Assembly (NCBI GenBank): GCA_963831105.1
Contig: CAWHOS010000012.1
Coordinates: 186,001-250,000, forward strand
From: DATFQI01 sp963831105
GTDB taxonomy: Bacteria > Actinomycetota > Thermoleophilia > Solirubrobacterales > Solirubrobacteraceae
Direction of reading: 5' to 3'
Length of the DNA: 64,000 bases
Position 1 is the first letter of the stretch. The number at the start of each line of letters is the position of its first letter. Below, piece by piece: positions 7,779 through 17,509 of the stretch. The notes below the pieces were generated by a model that was not told where the DNA came from, did not search any database, and worked only from the letters and a program-made list of their open reading frames with translations. A program made the translations under genes and the position numbers.

Positions 7779-8723
7779 TCCGGAGCGCGCCTCGAGCAGG
7801 GCCAGCAGCGCGGGCTGCTCGAGCGCCGGGTCCTGCTCGGCGAGCGCCTTCACGGCGGCGCGGCGGCCGCCGAGCGCGCGCAGGCCGCGCTCGCCGTGCT
7901 CGGCCACGAAGTCCGCGAGCGCGCCGAGCCGCCGCGCGCGGGTGCGGGCGGCGGCCACGTCGAGGCCGTCGCGGTGCGCGTCGAGCGCGGCCACGAGCTC
8001 CTCGATCCCCGAGGCGGGCGGCAGCGAGGACACCGCCACCACCGCCGTCTCGCGCTCGCCCAGCGAACGCAGCGCGGCGCTGAGATCGCGCCGCGCGCGC
8101 AGCGCCACCTGCCCGAGGTCGGCCTTGGTCACCACGAGCACGTCGGGGACCTCCATGATCCCCGCCTTGAGGAACTGCAGGGCGTCGCCGGACCCCGGCT
8201 GGACGACGACCGCGGTCGTGTCGGCGGCCTCCGCCACCTCCGTCTCGGACTGGCCGACGCCGACGGTCTCGATCACGACGACGTCGAAGGCGGCGGCCAG
8301 CGCCTGCGCGGCGGCGCGGGTGGCGGGCGCGAGCCCGCCGAGGCGCTCGCCCGCCGCCGTCGAGCGGATGAACAGCCCGCGGTCGGCGGGGTCGGCCTCG
8401 ATCCGGGCGCGATCGCCGAGCAGCGAGCCGCCCGAGCGCTTGGAGGTCGGGTCCACGGCGAGCACCGCCACCGTCCGCCCGTCCTCGCGCCAGGCGCGCG
8501 CGAGCGCGCTCAGCAGCGTCGACTTCCCCGCGCCGGGCGGCCCGGTCACGCCCACGACGTGCGCCGGCGCCTCGCCGCCGAGCCGGGCGGGGGAGACCTC
8601 GGCCAGCAGCGCCGCGACCTGCTCGCGGGCGGCGGGCGTGCGGTTCTCGATCAGGTTCAGCGCCGCCGGGGCGGCGCTCAGGTCGCGCTCGCGCAGGCGG
8701 GCGCCGAGCTCCGCCCCGTTCAC
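7776..8723 (-). CDS. meaB: MeaB/ArgK-type GTPase, mutase chaperone
   Basis: G3E-family GTPase that protects and reloads B12-dependent acyl-CoA mutases. The P-loop GVTGPPGAGKSTL is near residue 60, switch-type motif AVDPTSKRSGGSLLGDR follows, then VVVIETVGVGQSE and the base-recognition motif VTKADLG. The GTG start at 8723 overlaps the stop of the preceding gene (GTGA). In this operon its partner is the ethylmalonyl-CoA-type mutase two genes upstream. A second, different copy serves the mutase at 21.7 kb, so each mutase has its own chaperone. Confidence 0.9.
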   Translation of the reverse strand: MNGAELGARLRERDLSAAPAALNLIENRTPAAREQVAALLAEVSPARLGGEAPAHVVGVTGPPGAGKSTLLSALARAWREDGRTVAVLAVDPTSKRSGGSLLGDRARIEADPADRGLFIRSTAAGERLGGLAPATRAAAQALAAAFDVVVIETVGVGQSETEVAEAADTTAVVVQPGSGDALQFLKAGIMEVPDVLVVTKADLGQVALRARRDLSAALRSLGERETAVVAVSSLPPASGIEELVAALDAHRDGLDVAAARTRARRLGALADFVAEHGERGLRALGGRRAAVKALAEQDPALEQPALLALLEARSG

Positions 8724-9767
8724 AGGCGCTTGAGCACGACTCGCGGGACGCCGACGTACCGCCCCGCGCCGTCGCCGCGTTGCTCGGCCCACACGACGCT
8801 CCGGGGTCCCAGGCCGAACTCGCCCGCCCGCAGGCGCTTGAAGGTGAAGCGGGTGATCAGCCGCGGCTCACCGCCCGGGCGCTGGAGGATCAGGTCGGTG
8901 CCGTCGCGCAGGTAGAGGACGCGGCCCGCGGAGATCGCGACGGCCGGCGTCCGCGCGCCCGGCGCGTCGCCGTCCCCGCCGCTGGCCTCCTCGTAGCGGC
9001 AGGCGATCCGCTGCTCGACCCCCGCCGGGGTGACCGTGGAGACGCAGATCTGGCTCATGGGCGCGTAGCGCGAGAGCGCGAGCGTCCCGTCGGCCTGGAC
9101 GTCGTGCGCGCCGATCGAGCCGCGGTTGTCGCCGAGCCGGAGCACGCGCTCGCCCTTGCGCAGGTCGTACAGCACGACGCCGCCGCCGAGCTGCGACCAG
9201 GTCAGGTAGTCACCCGCCAGCCGCAGCCCGTCGCCCCCGCGCAGCGGGATCCTCAGCGTCCGCGGGCCGCGCACCTCGATCTCGCGCCGCATCGCCGACA
9301 CGCCCCCGCCGACCGGGCAGAAGTTCTGGACGATCATGGCGGTCCAGCGGCCGCCCGTCACCGACCTCGCTCTCGTGGCGGCCACCGTCCGGGCACGGCC
9401 ACGGGACGCGCTCGGGCAGCCGCGGGCCGCGCACGCGCGCTAACGGCCCGGAGAACGCGCGGTCCACGCACGGAACGACGGGGCCGAAGTCGCGGTGGGG
9501 CGTGCAGGTGGAGACGATGGCGGCCAAGCGGCGCCCGTCGGCGGCGACGTCCCGGATCGAGCGGGCGCTCTTCGCATCGCGCGGCGCGGTCCAGCGGCGC
9601 CGGACGACGCGCTTGCCGCCGGGCTGCCGCGTGAGCACGCGGACGGCGCCCGACCGCGTCCGCTCCGCCCAGGCGGCGCCGTCGCCGGCCATCACCGGGC
9701 CCGCGGTGAGGTCTCCGCCTCCGGCCGCGGCGGCGAGCGCCACCACCATGCCGGCGAGCGCCGTCAC
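8720..9767 (-). CDS. secreted protein of unknown function, probably beta-propeller (one frameshift)
   Basis: Begins at GTG 9767 with a short hydrophobic signal (TALAGMVVALAAAAGGG). The mature part alternates short strands with patterns such as VMAGDGAAWAER, LRLAGDYLTWSQ, AVAISAGRVLYLRDG and RSVVWAEQR, recurring 'blade' edges like those of beta-propellers. The frame changes near 9349; one extra base there joins HESEVGDG to RWTAMIVQNF. It lies between the mutase and meaB, but nothing in it suggests a role in B12 chemistry. No family name can be given. Confidence 0.6.
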
Positions 9768-11751
9768 GCCGGCTTCCGTGACCCCGTTGCGCTCGGCGAC
9801 GAGGCCGACGACGTCGCGCATGATGCGCGTCAGCTCGAAGTCCTTCGGTGTGTAGACCGCGGCGACGCCGGCGGCCTTCAGCGGCTCGACGTCGGCCTCG
9901 GGGATGATCCCGCCGACGACGACCGGGATCTCCTCGCCGCCGGCCTCGCGCAGCGCCTCGATCACGTCGGGGATCAGCGAGCGGTGCGAGCCCGACAGGA
10001 TCGAGAGCCCGATCACGTGCACGCCCTCGTCGACCGCGGAGCGGGCGATCTGCGCCGGGGTGAGGCGGATGCCCTCGTAGACCACGTCCATGCCGATGTC
10101 GCGCGCGCGGACGGCGATCTGCTCGGCGCCGTTGGAGTGCCCGTCCAGGCCGGGCTTGCCGACGAGGATCTTCGGCGTGCGGCCGATCGCCTCGCCGACG
10201 CGGCCGACCTCGTCGCGCAGCTCGGCGACGTCCTCGGTCGGGGACCGGCGCGGCGGCCTCGCCGACGCCGGTCGGAGCGCGGTAGGAGCCGAACACGTCG
10301 CGCAGCGCCTGGGACCACTCGCCGGTCGTCGCGCCGGCGCGGGCGGCGGCGATCGTCGCCTCCATCACGTTCTCGTCGGAGGCGGCCACGCGGGCGAGCT
10401 CCTCCAGCGCGGCGGTGACCGCGGCCCCGTCGCGCCGCGCGCGCCACTCGCCGAGCGCGTCCAGCGCCTCCTGCTCGACGGCGGCGTCGACCACGAGGAT
10501 GCCGCCCTCGGCGTCGGCCGTCAGCGGGGACGGCTCGGTCTCCTGGTAGCGGTTGACGCCGACCAGCACCTGCTCGCCGGACTCGATCCGGCCCAGCCGC
10601 TCGCGGTGGGAGTCGACCAGCGCGGCCTTCATGTAGGCGACCGCGTCGACGGCGCCGCCGTGCTCGGCGACGCGCGCCATCTCCTCGCGGGCGCCCTCCT
10701 TGAGCTCGGCGACGAGGCCCTCCATCACCTTGGAGCCCTCGAAGATGTCGGGGTACTCGAGCAGGTCGGTCTCATAGGCGAGCACCTGCTGGATGCGCAG
10801 CGACCACTGCTGGTCCCACGGGCGCGGCAGGCCGAGCGCCTCGTTCCAGGCCGGGAGCTGGATCGCGCGGGCGCGGGCGTCGCGGCCGAGCGTGACGGCG
10901 AGCGCCTCGAGCACGATCCGCTGGACGTTGTTCTCGGGCTGGGACTCCGTCAGGCCGAGGCTGTTGACCTGCACGCCGTAGCGGAAGCGGCGGTGCTTGG
11001 GATCCTCGACGGCGTAGCGCTCGCGGCCGAGCTCGTCCCACAGCTCGCCCATCGCGCGCAGCTTCGCGTGCTCCTCGACGAAGCGCACGCCGGCGTTGAC
11101 GAAGAAGGAGATCCGGCCGAAGACCGCGCCCATGCGTTCCTGCGGGACCCGTGCCTGCACCTCGTCGAGCACCGCGATCGCGGTCGAGAGCGCGTAGGCG
11201 ATCTCCTGCACCGGGGTCGCCCCGGCCTCCTGCAGGTGGTAGGAGCAGATGTTGATCGGGTTCCACTTCGGGACGTGCTCGACCGTGTAGGCGACCATGT
11301 CCGCGATCAGCCGCAGGCTCGGCGCCGGCGGGAAGGCATAGGTCCCGCGGCTGAGGTACTCCTTGATGATGTCGTTCTGGGTCGTGCCCTGGAGCACGTC
11401 CGGGCCGATCCCGTTCTCCTCCGCGGTGACGATGTAGAGCGCCAGCAGCCAGGCCGCCGTGGCGTTGATCGTCATCGAGGTGTTCATCTGGTCGAGCGGG
11501 ATCCCGTCGAGCAGCGCGTGCATGTCGCCCTTGTGCGCCACGGGCACCCCGACCTTGCCGACCTCGCCGCGCGCGAGCTCGTGATCGGCGTCGTAGCCCG
11601 TCTGCGTGGGCAGGTCGAACGCGATGCTCAGGCCGGTCTGGCCCTTGGCCAGGTTGCGGCGGTACAGCTCGTTGCTCTTGCGGGCGGTGGAATGGCCCGC
11701 GTACGTGCGCATCATCCAGGGGCGGTCGGGCTGCTCCAGGCGGTGACTCAT
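9764..11751 (-). CDS. ecm: ethylmalonyl-CoA mutase-type B12 acyl-CoA mutase (frameshifted)
   Basis: Adenosylcobalamin-dependent mutase with catalytic barrel and B12 domain in one chain (about 660 aa). The barrel starts with RPWMMRTYAGHSTARKSN and runs through FDLPTQTGYD, MNTSMTINATAAWL, NPINICSYHLQEAG and LPAWNEALGLPRPWDQQWS; this wording is that of ethylmalonyl-CoA mutase/MeaA rather than ordinary methylmalonyl-CoA mutase. The carboxylate-binding Tyr (RTYAGH) and Arg (YLSRGTY) are kept. The B12 domain has KPGLDGHSNG (DxHxxG), GLSILSGSH and VVGGIIP. One extra base near 10,250 separates the two domains and another near 9,790 hides the stop. Likely a leaderless start after CATACT. With ccr at 33.8 kb it implies the ethylmalonyl-CoA pathway. 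Confidence 0.88.
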
Positions 11752-11864
11752 GTGGGGGAAGTATGGCCGAGGGGGCGAAACCCCGGCGGCGGGTCCCGTG
11801 AGCCCACGGTCAGGAAGCCTCAACGGTGCGACTCATCCGCGGGTCATCCGGGTATCCGGGCGCC

Positions 11865-12713
11865 ATGGCCGCCTCCGCCGCGCGGGTGTCCTCGACCACT
11901 GACAGCGCTCCTCCAGCCTCGCGTCGCCGGATCGCCCGCTGGAGGCCGCCTGTCGCGCTCGCGGCGGTGGTGCTCGGGCTCGTCGGCGGGCAGGCGCTGT
12001 CGCTCGGCGTCGTGGCCGCGTTCGGCGGCGACGAGGCGAGCATCTGGGACGGGATCGGCCTGCTGCTCGGCGACGCGTTCCTGATCGCCGTGATCGTCGC
12101 GTTCGCGCGCAAGGGCGCGCGGCTGTCGGCCGGCACGCTCGGGATCCGGCGCACGCGGCTCTGGCCCGCGGTCGGCTGGGCCTGCGCGTTCTTCATCGCC
12201 ACGCTGGCGCTCGAGGCCCTGTGGACGATGCTCGTCGGCGCGAGCCCGGAGGACGCCTCCGGGGGCGGCGCCACGGGCGGCCCGCCGCCCGCGATCGTGG
12301 TCGCGCTCGTCGTGTTCGGCGTCGCGGTCATGGCGCCGATCGCGGAGGAGATCGCCTTCCGCGGCTACCTGTTCGCCTCGCTCACGACCTGGCGCGGGCC
12401 GTGGCCGGCCGCGATCGTCACCGGCCTGTTGTTCGGCGCCGCGCACGTCGCCGTGTACCCGCCCGAGCTGCTGCCGGCCCTGGCCTTCTTCGGCGTCGCG
12501 GCGTGCCTGCTGTTCTGGTTCACCGGCTCGCTGCTGCCGTGCATCGCGGTGCACGCGTTCAACAACGCGATCGCGATGGGCTCGCTCGCGGGCTGGGACT
12601 GGCAGATCCCGCTCGTCGTGATCGGCGCCGTCGCGCTGTCGGTCCTGCTCGTCCTGCCGTTCGCGCGCGAGCGCGCACCTGATCCTTCGCTGACCCAACC
12701 GCTCACTCACTGA
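11865..12713 (+). CDS. CPBP (CAAX/Abi) family intramembrane metalloprotease
   Basis: About 282 residues with some eight hydrophobic segments. The CPBP signature is complete: APIAEEIAFRGYLF (EExxxR), LLFGAAHVAVY (FxxxH) and VHAFNNAIAM (HxxxN), the residues that hold the active-site zinc in the bilayer. A Gly/Pro-rich loop (DASGGGATGGPPP) interrupts the helices in the middle. The open frame extends to a GTG at 11826; I prefer the ATG at 11865. Bacterial members are linked to prenyl-protein processing, bacteriocin immunity or sigma-factor signalling; here there is no context to decide. Confidence 0.85.
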   Translation: MAASAARVSSTTDSAPPASRRRIARWRPPVALAAVVLGLVGGQALSLGVVAAFGGDEASIWDGIGLLLGDAFLIAVIVAFARKGARLSAGTLGIRRTRLWPAVGWACAFFIATLALEALWTMLVGASPEDASGGGATGGPPPAIVVALVVFGVAVMAPIAEEIAFRGYLFASLTTWRGPWPAAIVTGLLFGAAHVAVYPPELLPALAFFGVAACLLFWFTGSLLPCIAVHAFNNAIAMGSLAGWDWQIPLVVIGAVALSVLLVLPFARERAPDPSLTQPLTH

Positions 12714-12724
12714 CGGGAGGCACC

Positions 12725-13081
12725 ATGAGCGCCGCAGCAGAGCCCAAGACCACTCCGGCCCCGAGCGCAGAGAGCGCACCGAGCGCGTCGCCCGTGGACG
12801 CCCACAGCTCGCCCGTCGCCGAGACCAGGCAGAGCTCCGGCAAGGCCACCGCGGCCATGGTGCTGGGCGTCATCGGGGTGCTCGGAGCGTTCCTGATCCC
12901 GATCGTCGGCCTCATCCTCGGCGTGATCGCGATCGTCTTCGGCCGCCAGGCGAAGGCCGATACCGCGAGCGGCCGCAAGTCGGGCCGCGGCCAGGCCCAG
13001 GCCGGCTTCGTGCTCGGCATCGTCGCCGTCGTGGGGGCGATCATCAACATGATCGTCGCGGCGGCGATCATCGCCTCGTAG
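12725..13081 (+). CDS. DUF4190-type small membrane protein
   Basis: A 118-residue protein behind a good GGGAGG site. A Ser/Pro/Ala-rich N-terminal third of about 40 residues is followed by two transmembrane helices, AAMVLGVIGVLGAFLIPIVGLILG and GFVLGIVAVVGAIINMIVAAAI (shown here in part), linked by a basic loop (FGRQAKADTASGRKSGRGQAQ). This two-helix 'GxxxGxxG' arrangement with 'GxAQAGfvLGiv' in the second helix is the DUF4190 pattern, common in actinobacteria and of unknown function. It follows the CAAX protease by 11 bp and is probably co-transcribed. Confidence 0.75.
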   Translation: MSAAAEPKTTPAPSAESAPSASPVDAHSSPVAETRQSSGKATAAMVLGVIGVLGAFLIPIVGLILGVIAIVFGRQAKADTASGRKSGRGQAQAGFVLGIVAVVGAIINMIVAAAIIAS

Positions 13082-13144
13082 ACCTCGGGGGGACGGCGGC
13101 GCGGGGGTAGGGCCCGCGCCGCCATCCATATAGGCTGCGCGGCC

Positions 13145-13987
13145 GTGCGGGCGATCGACGTGCAGCACATGGGGCGGGAGCGGGTGATCTGCTGCTGGGA
13201 GCTCGACGGCGTGCTGATCGACCCCGGCCCCCAGTCGTCCGAGGGGACGCTGATCGAGGCGCTCGGGGGCGAGGCCCCGCGGGCGATCGTGCTCACCCAC
13301 ATCCACCTCGACCACGCGGGCGCCACGGGCTCGCTCGTGCGCCGCTGGCCCGACACGCCGGTCTACGTGCACGAGAACGGGGCGCCGCACCTGATCGACC
13401 CGTCGAAGCTGTGGGCGAGCGCCGGGCAGCTGTGGGACGACATGGACGAGCGCTGGGGCGAGACCGTGCCCGTCCCGGAGGACAACATCACGCTCGTCGG
13501 AGACGGCGACACGGTGTTCGGCATGCGCGTGGCCTACACGCCCGGCCACGCCTCCCACCACGTCTCCTACCTGCACGAGGCGAGCGGCTGGGCGTTCGTC
13601 GGCGACGTCGCGGGCGTCCGCGTGCCGCCGATCAACCACACGCTGATGCCGACGCCGCCGCCCGACATCGACGTCGAGGCCTGGCTGGACTCTCTCGCCC
13701 TCGTCGAGTCTTGGTCGCCGCAGACGATCGCGGTCACCCACTTCGGCGCGCACGAAGACGTCGGCGACACGCTCGACGAAGCGCGCACGGAGCTGCGCCG
13801 CTGGGCCGAAGTCGCCCGCGGGACGGACGAGGAGGAGTTCGAGCGGCGATTCCACGCCGACCTCGCCGAGCGGATCGACGACGAGCAGGTGCTCGCCGCG
13901 ATCACCCAGGCCAGCGACCCCCGCCTCGAGTACGCCGGTTTGTCGCGCTACTGGCGCAAGCTCGGCAACGACCGCCACCCGGCCTGA
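13145..13987 (+). CDS. metallo-beta-lactamase-fold hydrolase
   Basis: A 280-residue MBL-fold enzyme. The zinc-binding motif VLTHIHLDHAG (HxHxDH) is near residue 50, the third His in TPGHASHHVSYL near 135, the bridging Asp in AFVGDVAG near 155, and a last His in AVTHFGAHEDVGD near 200. This fits the glyoxalase II / general thioester and lactone hydrolase branch rather than RNases. The GTG start lies 8 nt after TAGGCT (13131-13136), so the message may be leaderless. Substrate unknown. Confidence 0.88.
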   Translation: MRAIDVQHMGRERVICCWELDGVLIDPGPQSSEGTLIEALGGEAPRAIVLTHIHLDHAGATGSLVRRWPDTPVYVHENGAPHLIDPSKLWASAGQLWDDMDERWGETVPVPEDNITLVGDGDTVFGMRVAYTPGHASHHVSYLHEASGWAFVGDVAGVRVPPINHTLMPTPPPDIDVEAWLDSLALVESWSPQTIAVTHFGAHEDVGDTLDEARTELRRWAEVARGTDEEEFERRFHADLAERIDDEQVLAAITQASDPRLEYAGLSRYWRKLGNDRHPA

Positions 13988-14472
13988 GCCCTTTGCACCA
14001 GCGGGGTTGAGGGCCCGCCATCGGACCCTCGGGCAGCTGCCCGTCACGTACACCACCCTCGTTGATCTGCCCCGGTGGAGACAGCTACCGGCAGGCGTCT
14101 GGGCCGTCTGCTCTGTGTGGGGTCGCGATCTTCGCCTTTCGGGTCCCGAGGATCCGCGGCGGTCTGCCGCCGGCGCGGCGGGCGGGCCCGGCTCAACGAT
14201 CGCTGCTCGCGCACGGCAGAACCAGCCGGCCATTGGTCAGACCCGCACGACACCCACCAACCACCAGCGAGGACGCAGTCGTCGTCACCGTATTGGACCC
14301 CGTGAGCAACGCTATCTCGACCGACCGACTCCCGAAGCACCTGCTTCTCGCGCGAAGCGACGCTCGCCCTAACACCGACTCGCGCTGACGCGTTGCATGG
14401 ATTCGAGCAGTCAGCGCGTCGCCGCTGCTTTCACGAATGCAGCCGCGGGACCGGCTCGGATCGCGGTGGAGG
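13988..14472. other. gene-poor interval
   Basis: About 485 bp with no convincing gene on either strand. Open frames here are short, lack ribosome sites and show no codon-position bias. G+C falls compared with the flank on the left, marking the left edge of the lower-GC stretch. Confidence 0.5.
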
Positions 14473-15453
14473 CTAAGTCCGGGCTTCCATGTCGCTTCGT
14501 CGCTCAGCAATGAGGAAGCGCTCGATCTCGGCGACGACGGTGACTGGTTCGTCGAACCACGCGTTGTGGCCTGCCCCGGGAACTCGAACGAGGCGAAGGT
14601 TCGGATTCGTCGCGACGAGAGCCTCAGCCTCCTCGGGCGATCCGAACGCGTCGTGTTCGGGCCAGACGAGAAGTGTCGGCATCGTCAGCGCTCGCCAGCG
14701 CCCGCCGAGGATCAGCTCGCGTCGGTACCCGAGGCGGCGCCAATCGGCGATACACGCAATCAAACTGAGCATGCTCTCGACGTTTCTTCGCTGGTTGGCG
14801 ACGTCGACGTCGAGCACGAGGTCATCGACTCGCTCGGGATGCTCGACGATGACCTGGCCCCAGAACTTCCGCATCCCGTCCCGCGTCGCATTCGAAAAGA
14901 AGTGCCTGCCAAGCCTCGCGCCGATGAGCGGGAGTCCGAGCGGAAGCATCGGGAGCGGCGGTCTTCGCACGATCCCGAACGGTGCGCCGACGAGCGTAAG
15001 GCGCGACACGCGGCTGGGAGCGTCGAGCGCGAAGGCGACGGACAAGAACGCGCCCAGCGAGTTGGCGACCACATCGACGGCCGCGAGGTCGAGCACGTCG
15101 ACGACGTCGCGCAGGAACGTCCGACCGTGGGCGAGCAGGTCGACGCCGCGGTAGTCGAACGGATCGGCCAGCCCGTGGCCCGGCCGGTCGACTGCGAGCA
15201 CGCGGTGGGCCTCCGCGAGCGCCGCGAGGATCGGGACCACCTCGTACGCGCCGCCCAACCCGCCGTGGACGTACAGAAGCGGCGGCCCGCTGCCGAGCTC
15301 GAAGAGCTGGGTTTCGCCCTGCGACCAGCGAATCCGGCGGATGTGCGTGTCAGGTGCGAACCGGGCGAGCAGCCCGGCCTGCGCGTTCTCGAGCTCTCGG
15401 TCCAGCTTCGTCTCCACACAGGTGAGGATCGCTGCGCACGAGGCACGCAGCAT
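14473..15453 (-). CDS. alpha/beta-hydrolase fold protein
   Basis: A 326-residue alpha/beta hydrolase. The oxyanion region GPPLLYVHGGLGGAY, the nucleophile elbow VVANSLGAFLSV (Ser in a NSLG context instead of GxSxG), the acid in LLVWPEHDAFGS and the catalytic His in VPGAGHNAWFDEP are all in order and at normal spacing. NSxG elbows occur in C-C bond hydrolases and related esterases. It starts 13 bp after the LuxR-type gene on the same strand, so the two are probably one unit and the regulator may control it. G+C and codon use are less extreme than in the rest of the window. Confidence 0.82.
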   Translation of the reverse strand: MLRASCAAILTCVETKLDRELENAQAGLLARFAPDTHIRRIRWSQGETQLFELGSGPPLLYVHGGLGGAYEVVPILAALAEAHRVLAVDRPGHGLADPFDYRGVDLLAHGRTFLRDVVDVLDLAAVDVVANSLGAFLSVAFALDAPSRVSRLTLVGAPFGIVRRPPLPMLPLGLPLIGARLGRHFFSNATRDGMRKFWGQVIVEHPERVDDLVLDVDVANQRRNVESMLSLIACIADWRRLGYRRELILGGRWRALTMPTLLVWPEHDAFGSPEEAEALVATNPNLRLVRVPGAGHNAWFDEPVTVVAEIERFLIAERRSDMEART

Positions 15454-15465
15454 CGGTGCGAGTAC

Positions 15466-17136
15466 CTATCCGGGTACGGATTTGCGGGGCGGCTCGCGCA
15501 GCGCGTACGCGGCCACCTCGGCGCGGTTCCGTAAGCCGAGCTTCCCCAGGATGCTCGCCACGTGGTGCTCGGCCGTTCGCCGGCTGATGTAGAGCCGTCG
15601 TGCGATCTCGGCGTTCGAGCATCCTTCGGCCAGGAGCGTCAAGACTTCGGTCTCACGCTTCGTGAGCGATCCGTGCCCCTTTGGGAACGTCCGAGCCGGG
15701 GCTCCGAGCTCGCGGAGTACGGCCGCTGCCGCATCGGCGTCCCGGGTTGCGCCAAGCCGCTCGAACGTCTTGAGCGCGTGCTGTGCCTCTTGGACCGCTG
15801 CTGCCGGCGCGTGCGAGGCGAGTGCGCCCGCGAGCGCTACCCGGGCCTGCGCACCCTCAAGGGCAAGACCGAGCTCGGAGAACAGCTCCAGAGCTGCCTG
15901 GAAGTCTGTGCGCGCTTGCTGATCTCCTCGAGCGGCTCGGACTGTGCCCCCGACGAGCTTGGCGACGGCGCGCGTCCGGTCGTCGTTGCGGTCGACCGCA
16001 AGAACGGCCAACTGGTCAAGCGTCTCTTCCGCAGCGGTGAGGTCGCCGCGTGCGACCTGCACCTCGACGAGTAGCGCGAGCACGGGCACGCAATCCGGAT
16101 CGGTCGGCGGCGTGCTCTCGAGGCACAAGCGGCTGAGGTCCCCTGCCAGAGCGAGGTCGCCGCGTGCCAACGCGATCCTCGCGAGTGACCGCTTGGCGCT
16201 CGCGTGCCAGTCGATGCCTTCGAGCAGACGTTCGGCCTCCTCGAATCGTGCCTGTCGAACACGCAGGTCCGCGAGCCGAAGCAGCGCGAAGAGTTGGGAC
16301 GCCCAATAGCCCGACTCGAAGGTTCGGATCGCGGCGAGCAGCTCGCGCTCCGCCTCTTGCCAGCGGCCGAGCGCAATCAGAATCCCGCCGTAGTGCGTGC
16401 GGCAGGTCGGCGGCACGAAGTCACCCCAGGCCTCGAAGCGAGTCGCGGCGGCGAGCCACAGCTCGGCGCGTCTGACGTCGGCCGCCCGTTCGCAGGCGCT
16501 CAACAACCTGCAATAGATCTCGCCGGTCGGGCCCACACGCACGACCTCTCCCGAGGCGACTGCGGCCATCGCTTGGTCGAGTAGCCTCATCCCTTCGGTG
16601 ACGCGCCCCGAGGCGACGTACGCCTCACCGAGCAGCGCCATGGCATCGAACTCGAGGTCTCTGTCGCCGTAGCGCCTGGCAATCGCGATCGCCGCCGTCG
16701 CCAGCTGCTCGCGTTCGGATGCATCGGATGACCACGGCGCTCGGTCGAGCATCAGCCATCCGTGCGCTGCAGACTCTTTGACTCCCTGCAGCAGACTCTC
16801 CGCCCGCGCCATCCACCCATTGGCGGCCGCCGCATTGCCGTGGACCGACACGTGCAGGAACGCCAGCCAGCGCGCCAGTTCGGCGGCCTCCGCCCGCAGG
16901 CCACGACGCACGTACTCGGCAAACGCGCGCTCCTTTAGCTCGACCGCCCGCGCATGCTCGCCCCCGAATTGCAGCGCCTCTCCGAGGCCATCCAGAATCT
17001 CCGCGGTCTCGCCGAACTTCGCAGCCTGCTCGAATAGGGCCCGGGCGCGCTCCCAGTCCGCCACGCCAAGCGCCTCGCGGCCGAGGCGCAGGAGCTCGTC
17101 AGACCTCCCCACAACCATCGCCGCCCATGTTCCCAT
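15466..17136 (-). CDS. LuxR-family regulator with TPR-like repeats
   Basis: About 556 residues. Most of the chain is helical repeats of TPR type (for example EALGVADWERARALFEQAAKF and YGGILIALGRWQEAERELLAAI), which form a superhelical binding surface. The last 65 residues are a LuxR/GerE helix-turn-helix: LTKRETEVLTLLAEGCSNAEIA followed by RLYISRRTAEHHVASIL. There is no P-loop, so unlike MalT/LAL proteins it has no ATPase domain. Two in-frame ATGs, 17136 and 17118, are possible starts. It lies in the lower-GC stretch and precedes the hydrolase. Confidence 0.82.
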   Translation of the reverse strand: MGTWAAMVVGRSDELLRLGREALGVADWERARALFEQAAKFGETAEILDGLGEALQFGGEHARAVELKERAFAEYVRRGLRAEAAELARWLAFLHVSVHGNAAAANGWMARAESLLQGVKESAAHGWLMLDRAPWSSDASEREQLATAAIAIARRYGDRDLEFDAMALLGEAYVASGRVTEGMRLLDQAMAAVASGEVVRVGPTGEIYCRLLSACERAADVRRAELWLAAATRFEAWGDFVPPTCRTHYGGILIALGRWQEAERELLAAIRTFESGYWASQLFALLRLADLRVRQARFEEAERLLEGIDWHASAKRSLARIALARGDLALAGDLSRLCLESTPPTDPDCVPVLALLVEVQVARGDLTAAEETLDQLAVLAVDRNDDRTRAVAKLVGGTVRAARGDQQARTDFQAALELFSELGLALEGAQARVALAGALASHAPAAAVQEAQHALKTFERLGATRDADAAAAVLRELGAPARTFPKGHGSLTKRETEVLTLLAEGCSNAEIARRLYISRRTAEHHVASILGKLGLRNRAEVAAYALREPPRKSVPG

Positions 17137-17509
17137 GAGAGAGCTGTCGGATTGCCGCGGAAGCGACCGCCTCGATGTTTGATCCAACGCTCTCGAGCTG
17201 GACGAAGAACAGCAGGCAGGGCGAGACACCTGCTTCTCGGCAAAGGAGCAGTCATTGCGTGCAGGTTCGAGCGTTCACTCGCTGCTCAGTTGCACGAGAA
17301 GCAATGGGCGCCTTGAGAGCAACGCCGGCTTGCGCTTCTCGCGCAAAGCTGCACTCCGATCAGGACGTCCGATCACGCGGCTGTGGTGGCTCGATTGGCA
17401 CGACGCGTGTCGCGAATACGCGAGGTGGTGTGCTCGATCGAGATCCGCGGATGTACTGGCCGTGCGGTGTCTGGTGTGGGGCTGGGAGTCACACGAGACT
17501 CACCGGGCG
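17137..17509. other. gene-poor interval
   Basis: About 370 bp between two minus-strand genes. I see no supported coding region, RNA gene or strong hairpin. It should contain the promoter of the LuxR-type gene, but no convincing -10/-35 pair stands out. Confidence 0.4.

Noticed and set aside
4844..8083. A very long plus-strand open frame continuing from the RTX-like gene across the GH5 gene
   Set aside because: After about 6,110 the frame is antisense to GH5 and meaB and gives low-complexity Arg/Ala/Gly protein; it is open only because of an indel and high G+C.
11752..11864. Cobalamin riboswitch upstream of either B12-dependent mutase
   Set aside because: Only about 75-110 bp lie upstream of ecm and 29 bp before hcmB; no B12-box or adequate structure is present.
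14007..14388. Short overlapping open frames as genes
   Set aside because: Three frames on both strands are equally open, none has a ribosome site, hydrophobic core pattern or known motif.
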